DNA from: JBDSSS01 sp039928615
Lineage (GTDB): Bacteria > Actinomycetota > Actinomycetes > Actinomycetales > Dermatophilaceae
Assembly: GCA_039928615.1 (NCBI GenBank)
Contig: JBDSSS010000132.1
Span: 1-5,605 of the forward strand
Reading direction: 5' to 3'
DNA length: 5,605 nt
Positions 1 through 4,855 of the stretch are shown here, in pieces. The translations under genes and the position numbers were made by a program. Under the pieces are notes generated by a model. It ran no database searches. It saw nothing but the letters and a program-made list of their open reading frames with translations, and was not told the origin of the DNA. Every line of letters begins with the position of its first letter. Position 1 is the stretch's first letter.

Positions 1-185
1 ATGCTGCTCGTCACCGTCGCCGGCGGAGTCTGTCCTGGCGTGGATGCCGGTGTGGACCCCGCGCTCGACCCCGCGCTCGACCCCGTGGGGCCTGGGTCCG
101 CGGAGCTGCAACCGGCCGCGAGCAGCAGGCACGCGGCCGCAGCCGGGACGAGGGCCCTGGGTGACCGGGAGGTTCGGAGAGGCAC
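1..185 (-). CDS. Putative secreted lipoprotein, N-terminal 61 codons only (continues past the left edge)
   Basis: Read on the minus strand from a GTG at 185-183, the frame stays open to the window edge. It gives a classic lipoprotein export signal: a basic start with Arg at residues 4, 7 and 10, a hydrophobic stretch (about 11-24: ALVPAAAACLLLAA), then a lipobox ending in Gly25-Cys26, followed by SS. Cys26 would be lipidated and the protein anchored on the outer face of the cytoplasmic membrane. Residues 27-61 are a Ser/Thr/Gly/Pro/Ala-rich linker, as is usual before a folded extracellular domain. That domain lies outside the window, so its function (binding protein, enzyme or other) cannot be told. 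There is no clear Shine-Dalgarno near the GTG, and a TACCGT hexamer lies 6 nt upstream (197-192), so translation may be leaderless. It is transcribed away from the nucleoside hydrolase. Existence and lipoprotein class are likely; function is unknown. Confidence 0.8.
   Translation of the reverse strand, partial: MPLRTSRSPRALVPAAAACLLLAAGCSSADPGPTGSSAGSSAGSTPASTPGQTPPATVTSS
55..84. repeat. Short 12-bp tandem repeat in the lipoprotein linker
   Basis: The unit GCGCTCGACCCC occurs at 61-72 and again at 73-84, preceded by a half copy (GACCCC) at 55-60. On the coding (minus) strand it encodes repeated Gly-Ser-Ser-Ala in the flexible linker behind the lipobox. In-frame 12-bp units of this kind can gain or lose copies by slippage without breaking the frame. 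Confidence 0.7.
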
Positions 186-217
186 CGCACGACGGTATCG
201 CGGTGCGGACCCCGACC

Positions 218-247
218 TCGTCAGCTCGGGCTGCCAAGCGGTACGTT
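218..247 (+). promoter_or_regulatory. Candidate promoter of the nucleoside hydrolase-kinase operon
   Basis: A TCGTCA (218-223; 4 of 6 to the -35 consensus) is followed after 18 bp by TACGTT (242-247; TAnnnT pattern). The hydrolase ATG at 255 begins 7 nt after the hexamer, about where transcription should start, so the mRNA would be leaderless. This fits the absence of a Shine-Dalgarno before that ATG. The assignment is by eye and weak matches arise by chance. Confidence 0.4.
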
Positions 248-254
248 TCCGCGC

Positions 255-1244
255 ATGACGCCGCAGCCCATCCCCGTCGTCCTCGACGTCGACACCGGCG
301 TCGACGACGCCTGTGCCCTCCTGCTCGCGGCCACCCACCCCGGCCTCGACCTCCGCGCGGTGTCGTGCGTCGGGGGCAACGCCTCGGTCGACGACGTCGT
401 GCGCAACACCCTCATCGCGCTCGGAGCCGCCGGTCGCCCCGACGTCCCCGTGGCCCGAGGGGCGGACCGGCCACTCCTCGAGCCCGCGGTCGACGCGCGG
501 CACGTGCACGGGCAGGACGGGATGGGCGACCTCGGCTGGGACGCTGCGCCGACGGCCCCCGACCCGCGGCACGCCGTCGAGCTGCTCCGCGACGTGTGCC
601 GCTCCGCCGCCGCCGACGGACACCCGGTCACGCTCGTCCCCCTCGCGCCGCTGACCAACCTCGCCCTGCTCTTGCGCACGTATCCTGATGCGGCACAAGG
701 GATCCGCGAGATCCTCTTCATGGGCGGCGCCGCCCACATCGGCAACGCGACGGCATCCGCGGAGTTCAACGTCTTCCACGACCCGGAGGCCGCTGCGGTG
801 ACCCTCGATGCCGCGGCCGAGCTCGGGATCCCCGTGACGATGTACGGCCTCGACGTCTTCTACGCACCGGTCGTCAGCCGGGCCGAGGCGGCCGAGCTCG
901 TCGCGGTCGCGGGACGCGGGGCGGCCGAGCTCGGGGGCCGGCTCGTCATCCACCAGTGCGACCGCTTCGGCACCGACGCCGCGACGATCGGGGACGCCGG
1001 GGCGGTCGTCGCCGTGCTCGAGCGGTCGGGCCTCACCGTCGAGACCCTCCCGCTGCGGGTCGAGCTCGCCGGGACGTGGTCGCGCGGGCGGACGATCGTC
1101 GACCGGCGCGACTGGGACGGGGACCTGGCCCACGACCCGCACGGTGAGGCTCCGGTGCGCGTCGACGTCGCCCTCGACGTCGACGGCCCCGCCTACGCCC
1201 GGCTCTGGCGCGAGACCCTCCTGTCTGCCGAGGCCCGGCGATGA
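255..1244 (+). CDS. Nucleoside hydrolase (IUNH family)
   Basis: The 329-residue length is normal for inosine/uridine-preferring nucleoside hydrolases, which split the N-glycosidic bond of ribonucleosides to give free base and ribose; the protein is cytoplasmic, with no signal peptide. The family calcium/ribose motif DVDTGVDDA is at 11-19 (Asp11, Asp13, Asp17, Asp18). Further family signatures are VGGN (39-42), HGQDG (85-89), PLAPLTNLA (129-137), MGG (156-158) and AEFNVFHDPEAA (169-180, with Glu170 and Asn172 for ribose binding). Near the C-terminus, where many members have a His-Asp pair, this protein reads IGDAGAV (245-251): the calcium-ligand Asp appears kept as Asp247 but the preceding His is Gly246. 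That suggests altered leaving-group activation or base preference. The start at 255 puts the Asp motif at the expected distance from the N-terminus. The stop overlaps the next gene by ATGA, so translation is probably coupled. Substrate (purine, pyrimidine or other) cannot be fixed. Confidence 0.93.
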   Translation: MTPQPIPVVLDVDTGVDDACALLLAATHPGLDLRAVSCVGGNASVDDVVRNTLIALGAAGRPDVPVARGADRPLLEPAVDARHVHGQDGMGDLGWDAAPTAPDPRHAVELLRDVCRSAAADGHPVTLVPLAPLTNLALLLRTYPDAAQGIREILFMGGAAHIGNATASAEFNVFHDPEAAAVTLDAAAELGIPVTMYGLDVFYAPVVSRAEAAELVAVAGRGAAELGGRLVIHQCDRFGTDAATIGDAGAVVAVLERSGLTVETLPLRVELAGTWSRGRTIVDRRDWDGDLAHDPHGEAPVRVDVALDVDGPAYARLWRETLLSAEARR

Positions 1245-2074
1245 CCGGCCGGGTGCACGTCCTCGGCTCGCTCAACGTCGACCTCGTCACCCGCGTCGAG
1301 CGTCACCCCGCGCAGGGGGAGACGGTGCTCGGCGAGTCCGGCGGCCGGTTCGCGGGCGGCAAGGGGGGCAACCAGGCGGTGGCCGCCGCTGCGGCGGGCG
1401 CGTCGGTGACGATGCACGCGCAGGTGGGCGACGACGACGCCGGCCTCGCCTACCTCGAGCGCCTCCGCGGGCGGGGTGTGGACACGTCCGGTGTCTCCAG
1501 TGCCACCGGTGCACCGACGGGCCAGGCCCTGATCACCGTCGACGAGGCGGGGGAGAACTCGATCATCGTCGTCCCGGGAGCCAACGCCACCCCTGACCCC
1601 ACCGTCGTGCTCGAGGCGGGCGAGCTGCGTGCCGGGGACGTGCTGCTCTGCTCGCTCGAGGTCGACCTCGACACCGTTGCCGGCGCCGCCCGGGCCGCCC
1701 ACGGGGCCGGGGCGCGGGTCGTCATCAACATCGCGCCGTATGCCGCCCTCCCGCCCGACGTCATCGCGCTCGCCGACCCGCTCGTCGCCAACGAGAGCGA
1801 GATGCGGCTGCTCGCGGACTCCGACCTGCTGCCGACCTCGCTGCTCGTGACGTTCGGGGCCGCCGGGGCCACCTGGGACGGGGAGCAGGTGGACGGCATA
1901 CCTGTGCCGGAGGGGGAGGTCGTCGACACGGTCGGCGCGGGTGACGCCTTCTGCGGAGCGCTGGCCGCGGCGCTCGCGGCCGGCGCGGACCGCCGGTCGG
2001 CCCTCGACGCAGCCAACCGCGCAGGGGCGGCCGCCGTGCGCTGGTCGGGGGCGCAGCCCGACGCGCTGCTCTAG
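1241..2074 (+). CDS. PfkB-family carbohydrate kinase, probable ribokinase
   Basis: This kinase would phosphorylate a sugar with ATP, most likely ribose to ribose 5-phosphate. Ribokinase-like signatures run in order: GSLNVDLV (9-16), GGKGGNQAVAAA (39-50, sugar-binding region), GENSIIVVPGAN (104-115), NIAP (163-166), NESE (184-187, Mg/phosphate region), VTFGAAGA (203-210) and VGAGDAF (231-237) with the catalytic base Asp235. At 277 residues it is shorter than E. coli RbsK (about 309, from memory). The gap between NESE and VTFG is only about 16 residues, so a helix usually found there seems missing; all catalytic motifs remain. The ATG at 1241 overlaps the hydrolase stop, and a weak GAGG lies 7 nt upstream. 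Pairing with a nucleoside hydrolase favours ribose over fructose or adenosine, but the substrate is inferred. No terminator is seen before the next gene, 40 bp downstream. Confidence 0.9.
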   Translation: MTGRVHVLGSLNVDLVTRVERHPAQGETVLGESGGRFAGGKGGNQAVAAAAAGASVTMHAQVGDDDAGLAYLERLRGRGVDTSGVSSATGAPTGQALITVDEAGENSIIVVPGANATPDPTVVLEAGELRAGDVLLCSLEVDLDTVAGAARAAHGAGARVVINIAPYAALPPDVIALADPLVANESEMRLLADSDLLPTSLLVTFGAAGATWDGEQVDGIPVPEGEVVDTVGAGDAFCGALAAALAAGADRRSALDAANRAGAAAVRWSGAQPDALL

Positions 2075-2106
2075 TAACTTGCAGGTTACGTAACCTGAGG
2101 GTTACT
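2073..2106. promoter_or_regulatory. Tandem dyad operator, probably of the ArsR-type repressor
   Basis: Two 16-bp units abut: 2074-2089 and 2090-2105, each of the form GTAAC-N6-GTTAC. The inner arms together form a perfect 16-bp palindrome, CAGGTTACGTAACCTG (2082-2097). Outer arms AGTAAC (2073-2078) and GTTACT (2101-2106) share the same centre, between 2089 and 2090. The site touches the stop codon of the upstream kinase gene and covers the region where polymerase must bind for the downstream ArsR gene. ArsR-family dimers bind such dyads, so autoregulation is the simplest reading. The repeat is directly visible; the binding protein is inferred from position. Confidence 0.8.
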
Positions 2107-2108
2107 CT
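2079..2108 (+). promoter_or_regulatory. Candidate leaderless promoter of the arsR-SRPBCC unit
   Basis: TTGCAG (2079-2084) and TACTCT (2103-2108) are separated by 18 bp and lie inside or at the edge of the dyad operator. The ATG at 2115 follows the -10 hexamer by 6 nt, so transcription probably starts at or next to the A of the ATG. No useful Shine-Dalgarno precedes this ATG, which agrees with leaderless translation. A dimer on the operator would block polymerase directly. Confidence 0.5.
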
Positions 2109-2114
2109 AGGTCC

Positions 2115-2438
2115 ATGAGCGGAGCCTGGGAGGCGTTGACGGACCCGACCCGTCGGGCCATCGTGGAGCACCTCGCGATCGAGGAGCTGACGGCGGGTGA
2201 GATCGCTGCGCGTTTCGACACGTCGCGTCCTGGCATCTCCCGGCACCTTCGCGTGCTTCGTGAGGCAGGGGTCGTCGAGGCGAGCCCCGCTGCCCAGCAG
2301 CGGGTCTATCGCCTGGTGCCGACGGCGCTCGACGAGGTCGAGCAGTGGTGCGCGGACGTGCGCACGTTCTGGTCGCAGCGCCTCGACGCGCTCGACACCG
2401 AGATCGCCCGGGGCACGCGGGCTGGACGACAGGAGTGA
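2115..2438 (+). CDS. ArsR-family winged-helix transcriptional regulator
   Basis: This 107-residue protein has the compact ArsR/SmtB layout: a first helix with ALTDPTRRAIVEHL (7-20), a helix-turn-helix (26-51) with TAGEIAARF then the recognition stretch SRPGISRHLRVLREAG (37-52), and a beta-wing (53-68) ending in QQRVYRLVP. A C-terminal helix (70-98) would make the dimer. The metal motif ELCVCDL of ArsR/SmtB metal sensors is absent, and the only cysteine is Cys79. It therefore belongs with the non-metal-sensing members often encoded beside SRPBCC proteins. The signal it senses is unknown. It probably represses its own operon through the tandem dyad just upstream. The start is chosen because the first helix begins at once after it, as in relatives. 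Its stop lies 2 nt before the next start. Confidence 0.93.
   Translation: MSGAWEALTDPTRRAIVEHLAIEELTAGEIAARFDTSRPGISRHLRVLREAGVVEASPAAQQRVYRLVPTALDEVEQWCADVRTFWSQRLDALDTEIARGTRAGRQE
2431..2435 (+). promoter_or_regulatory. Shine-Dalgarno fixing the SRPBCC start
   Basis: AGGAG lies 5 nt before the ATG at 2441 and overlaps the last codons of the ArsR gene, its final G abutting that gene's TGA. It selects 2441 as the SRPBCC start over upstream in-frame starts such as 2345, which would lie inside the regulator gene. It also contrasts with the SD-less start of the regulator. Confidence 0.8.
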
Positions 2439-2440
2439 CG

Positions 2441-2929
2441 ATGGCTGACGTCAGGGAGATGCTGGGGCGGATCGACAGGAGCGGGGAGCAGGTCGTCGCC
2501 GTCTTCGACCGTCACTACGACACGTCACCGAGCGACCTGTGGGAGGCCTGCACGGACCCCGTGCGGCTCGAGCGCTGGTTCGCCCCGGTGAGCGGAGAGC
2601 TGCGTCCGGACGGGGACTTCACGATCCACTTCGACGACGAGGACTCTCCTCGGTGCCGCGTCGTCACCTGTGAGGCGCCGAGGCTGCTCGTCTGGGAGTG
2701 GCCGCACGGGGAGGTCCGGAGCCTCGTCACCGTCGAGGTGACAGGTGCCGGTGAGGGCGCATGGCTCGGCCTGCGCCACGAGCGGCTGACCCCGGCCCAA
2801 GGTGCGGGCTACGCGGCGGGCTGGGACACCTACCTCCGGTGTCTCGACGCGGAGCTCGCGGGAGACCCGGCCCCCGACTGGGCCGATACCTGGGGCGGGC
2901 TGAACGAGCTCTACGCGGCCGAGCTCTGA
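2441..2929 (+). CDS. SRPBCC / AHSA1-like domain protein
   Basis: This is a 162-residue single-domain protein of the START-like (SRPBCC) fold, in the Aha1 C-terminal-like group. Telling segments are the first strand with FDRHYDTSPSDLWEACTDP (22-40), then RLERWFAPVSGELRPDGDF (42-60) with the family's W-F-A-P pattern and acidic strand turn, VTCEAPRLLVWEW (75-87), and the long C-terminal helix GAGYAAGWDTYLRCLDAEL (121-139). The fold makes a deep hydrophobic pocket, so ligand binding is likely, but neither ligand nor reaction can be read from sequence. There is no signal peptide or membrane segment, so it is cytoplasmic. It is translated with the ArsR regulator (2-nt gap), a very common pairing in which the regulator controls the SRPBCC gene. 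It converges on the methyltransferase gene. Confidence 0.9.
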   Translation: MADVREMLGRIDRSGEQVVAVFDRHYDTSPSDLWEACTDPVRLERWFAPVSGELRPDGDFTIHFDDEDSPRCRVVTCEAPRLLVWEWPHGEVRSLVTVEVTGAGEGAWLGLRHERLTPAQGAGYAAGWDTYLRCLDAELAGDPAPDWADTWGGLNELYAAEL

Positions 2930-2960
2930 CCGCGGGGACCCTGCCGGTGGACGCGGTCAG
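2926..2960. terminator. Possible bidirectional terminator between convergent genes
   Basis: CTGACCGCG (2926-2934) and CGCGGTCAG (2952-2960) form a perfect 9-bp inverted repeat around a 17-nt loop. Each arm contains one gene's stop codon: TGA at 2927-2929 for the SRPBCC gene, and TGA on the minus strand at 2959-2957 for the methyltransferase gene. The placement suits shared termination from both sides. There is no T-tract on either side, which is usual for high-GC actinobacterial hairpins but lowers certainty. Confidence 0.5.
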
Positions 2961-4198
2961 GCGGGGGTGACGACGAGGGCGACCTGGCTGCCGCCGATGC
3001 GGGTCAGCACGAGGGTCGCCTCGGAGCCGCCCTTGCCCCGCCCGGTCATCTTCAGCTGCCGACGGAGCAGGTCGGCGTCGATGTTCACCCCGCGCTTCTT
3101 GATCGTCACCCGGTCGTGGCCGCGGTCACGCAGCCAGCGGGCCAGGGACTTCGTCGACAGCGGCATCGCCTCCTCGACGCGGTAGCGCCGGGCCCACGGC
3201 ACCTCCCGGCCCGACGAGCTCGACACGTAGCCGACGCCGGAGCCGAGCTCGACCCCGTCGACGAGCGACACGAGGGCACCCGTGAGACCGGCCCGGATGA
3301 CGGCCCGGTCGGGCTCGTGCAGCCACTCGCCGATCTCGGTGACCGAGCCGAGCGGGGGAGCGGCTGCTGCCTCGCCGGCGTCGTCCTCGGTGACGACCGA
3401 GGACCCTGCCTCGGTGATCACGGCCGCGGTGCGCCCGCGGTGTCGCACGAGGGGCCCCCACCAGACGGCGCACTCGACGACCTCGCCCTGCCACGACGTC
3501 CACTGGGCCTCGGCGCCACGCGGGATCGCCGCGTGGGGGAACGACGGCGAGAGCTTGGCACCCGTCGCCGGGACCTGCGCGGCGTGGCCGATCACCTGCG
3601 ACCACGACGGGGAGATCGCGTCGAGGGAGAAGACCCGTCGGGTGCGGCCGGTGATGTCGGCGACCCCGGACACGCGCCGGGCCGGGTCGAGCCACACTCC
3701 GGTGTGCCGGGCGTCGGCGCCGGTGGGCAGACTGACGTCCTCGGCGCGCCCGCACTCGGCCTGCGCCCCGGGCCAGTGCCGCAGGTTGACCGCCGCGATC
3801 CGGGCGGTCGCCGGGTCGAGGTCGACCGCCTGCACCTGCAGGTCGAGCCCGGCCACGGCCATCGCGTCCGCCCCGATGCCGCACCCGAGGTCGTGGACGA
3901 GCCGGACCCCGGCCGACTCGAACCGGTGGGCATGGCGGGCGGCCACCGCCAACCGGGTGGCCTGCTCGAGTCCGTCCGGCGTGAAGAGCATGCCCGCTGC
4001 GAAGTCGCCGAACTTCGACACCGCCCGGGCTCGCAGGCGCGACTGCGTCAACGCCGCCGCGACGAGGTCGGCCTCGAAGCCGGCCGCACGGAGCGAGCCC
4101 TGCAGGGCGAGCGACCCGGCCTCGTCGTAGGGCGGGAGCGACTGCAGCAGGCCCCAGCCCTCGCCGTCGGCGAGCCGGTCGACCATCGCTGCGTCCAT
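2957..4198 (-). CDS. Class I SAM-dependent methyltransferase with C-terminal THUMP-like domain
   Basis: The 413-residue protein has an N-terminal helical part (1-95), then a Rossmann methyltransferase core. SAM motif I is VHDLGCGIGADA (101-112), the acidic ribose-binding loop is VDLDPATA (125-132), and a WLDPARR motif stands at 169-175, where RNA/DNA methyltransferases keep a catalytic-loop motif. The C-terminal part (about 335-413: ARRYRVEEAMPLSTKSLARW, TIKKRGVNIDADLLRRQLK, then two strands) resembles the actinobacterial THUMP-like domain, suggesting an RNA substrate; this is inferred from family resemblance. The frame stays open upstream to 4363, but that stretch runs through both CIRCE operators. 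The ATG at 4198 has AGGA 8 nt upstream; ATG 4207 is a less well-spaced alternative. It is divergent from groES, and the first CIRCE begins only 26 bp before its start, so it could also feel HrcA. The target base is unknown. Confidence 0.88.
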   Translation of the reverse strand: MDAAMVDRLADGEGWGLLQSLPPYDEAGSLALQGSLRAAGFEADLVAAALTQSRLRARAVSKFGDFAAGMLFTPDGLEQATRLAVAARHAHRFESAGVRLVHDLGCGIGADAMAVAGLDLQVQAVDLDPATARIAAVNLRHWPGAQAECGRAEDVSLPTGADARHTGVWLDPARRVSGVADITGRTRRVFSLDAISPSWSQVIGHAAQVPATGAKLSPSFPHAAIPRGAEAQWTSWQGEVVECAVWWGPLVRHRGRTAAVITEAGSSVVTEDDAGEAAAAPPLGSVTEIGEWLHEPDRAVIRAGLTGALVSLVDGVELGSGVGYVSSSSGREVPWARRYRVEEAMPLSTKSLARWLRDRGHDRVTIKKRGVNIDADLLRRQLKMTGRGKGGSEATLVLTRIGGSQVALVVTPA

Positions 4199-4223
4199 GC
4201 CGGTCATCCTGGCAGCACCCGAG

Positions 4224-4254
4224 GGTTGGCACTCGACTTGACCGAGTGCTAACC
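4224..4254. promoter_or_regulatory. CIRCE operator 1 (HrcA site)
   Basis: TTGGCACTC (4226-4234), nine bases, then GAGTGCTAA (4244-4252) matches the CIRCE consensus TTAGCACTC-N9-GAGTGCTAA at 17 of 18 arm positions. The dyad extends by GG/CC on the outside. The heat-shock repressor HrcA binds this element. The spacer contains the -35 box of the groES promoter, so binding would exclude polymerase. It also lies just upstream of the divergent methyltransferase gene. Confidence 0.95.
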
Positions 4255-4267
4255 GGAAACCTAGATT
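4238..4267 (+). promoter_or_regulatory. Housekeeping-type promoter of groES-groEL
   Basis: TTGACC (4238-4243; 5 of 6 to -35) and TAGATT (4262-4267; 4 of 6 to -10) are 18 bp apart. Transcription should start near 4273-4275, giving a leader of about 130 nt. The -35 lies inside the CIRCE 1 spacer and the predicted start abuts CIRCE 2, which is the arrangement of an HrcA-repressed sigma-70-type promoter. Confidence 0.75.
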
Positions 4268-4274
4268 CATCTCA

Positions 4275-4301
4275 TTGGCACTCTCACCATCGAAGTGCCA
4301 G
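4275..4301. promoter_or_regulatory. CIRCE operator 2, degenerate
   Basis: TTGGCACTC (4275-4283), nine bases, then AAGTGCCAG (4293-4301). The left arm is identical to that of CIRCE 1 and the spacer length is exact; the right arm keeps 6 of 9 consensus bases (AAGTGCCAG versus GAGTGCTAA). Its left edge is 49 bp from that of CIRCE 1. It lies at the predicted transcription start and would be in the leader RNA. A second HrcA dimer here could strengthen repression. Binding is inferred from sequence likeness. Confidence 0.8.
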
Positions 4302-4402
4302 TGGACTCCTCGAGAACGGTCGACCCCCGCGACGGCGGCCGCCCCCGAGAAGCCACCGTCCATCGTTCCTGATCGACAAATTCCGAAGGGAAGGTCACCA
4401 CC
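4302..4402 (+). other. groES 5' leader with ribosome binding site
   Basis: This is untranslated leader between CIRCE 2 and the GTG of groES. A purine-rich GAAGGGAAGG (4385-4394) ends 8 nt before the start and serves as Shine-Dalgarno. A stem of 8 pairs plus one mismatch can form between 4331-4339 and 4352-4360, but in such GC-rich sequence that may be chance. No leader peptide or known riboswitch is recognised. Confidence 0.5.
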
Positions 4403-4699
4403 GTGTCGGTATCCATCAAGCCGCTCGAAGACCGCATCGTCGTCAAGTCCCTCGAGGCCGAGCAGACCACTGCGTCCGGCCTCGTCATCCCGGACACCGC
4501 CAAGGAGAAGCCCCAGGAGGGCGAGGTCCTGGCCGTCGGCCCCGGTCGTTTCAACGACAACGGCACCGAGCGCGTCCCGCTCGACGTCGCCGTCGGTGAC
4601 AAGGTCATCTACAGCAAGTACGGCGGCACCGAGGTCAAGTACGGCGGCGAGGAGTTCCTGATCCTCTCCGCCCGCGACGTCCTCGCCGTCGTCGGCTGA
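4403..4699 (+). CDS. groES: Co-chaperonin GroES (Hsp10)
   Basis: This is a full-length 98-residue GroES, subunit of the heptameric lid that closes the GroEL folding chamber in the cytoplasm. It begins SIKPLEDRIVVK (4-15), the standard first strand. It continues with the mobile loop (about 17-34) carrying the hydrophobic GLVIP (26-30) that docks on GroEL, then GEVLAVGPG (40-48), VGDKVIYSKYGGTEVK (64-79) and EEFLILSARDVLAVV (83-97). All family hallmarks are intact. The start is GTG, supported by the Shine-Dalgarno at 4385-4394 and by the N-terminus expected for actinobacterial GroES. It is first in the groES-groEL operon, under a promoter flanked by two CIRCE sites, so it should be HrcA-repressed and heat-induced. 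Confidence 0.98.
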   Translation: MSVSIKPLEDRIVVKSLEAEQTTASGLVIPDTAKEKPQEGEVLAVGPGRFNDNGTERVPLDVAVGDKVIYSKYGGTEVKYGGEEFLILSARDVLAVVG

Positions 4700-4726
4700 G
4701 CGATCCGCTCACGCCGTATGCCGTGA

Positions 4727-4768
4727 ACGCACCCCGGTGAGCCCCAACGGGGTCTCACTGGGGTGCGT
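4727..4768 (+). terminator. Strong hairpin between groES and groEL (attenuator or processing site)
   Basis: The arm at 4727-4745 (ACGCACCCCGGTGAGCCCC) pairs with 4749-4768 across a 3-nt AAC loop: 18 Watson-Crick pairs, one G-U pair (4736/4759) and one bulged T (4753). It starts 27 nt after the groES stop. Only a weak TCTCGTT follows, so it is not a classic T-tract terminator. It could partly terminate to give more GroES than GroEL, protect the groES mRNA 3' end, or mark a cleavage site. The structure is directly visible; its role is inferred. Confidence 0.7.
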
Positions 4769-4855
4769 CTCGTTCCACCCCCGGGCCGGCGCCCACCAGG
4801 CTGCGCCGCCCGCCCCCAGCACCGAACCACCACGTAACCGAGCCAAAGGAACACC

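Noticed and set aside
1..258. Plus-strand 85-codon frame at the left edge
   Set aside because: The opposite strand here encodes a textbook lipoprotein signal and linker, and the plus-strand product is low-complexity with no recognisable domain.
2345..2440. Upstream in-frame start for the SRPBCC protein
   Set aside because: The added 32 residues overlap the ArsR gene and are Arg-rich without family likeness; AGGAG at 2431-2435 points to 2441.
3116..4252. Plus-strand 378-codon frame opposite the methyltransferase
   Set aside because: It is Arg/Gly/Pro-rich shadow sequence antisense to a gene with clear SAM motifs, and it runs into CIRCE 1.
4224..4302. HspR-type (HAIR) site in the groES control region
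   Set aside because: No CTTGAGT-N7-ACTCAAG pattern is visible; the dyads fit CIRCE instead.
4331..4360. Leader hairpin of groES as a possible RNA thermometer
   Set aside because: The stem has a mismatch, does not sequester the Shine-Dalgarno at 4385-4394, and such stems are common by chance at this GC content.
4199..4363. N-terminal extension of the methyltransferase to an ATG at 4363
   Set aside because: The extension would translate through both CIRCE operators and the groES promoter, and has no recognisable protein sequence. ATG 4198 has a well-placed Shine-Dalgarno.
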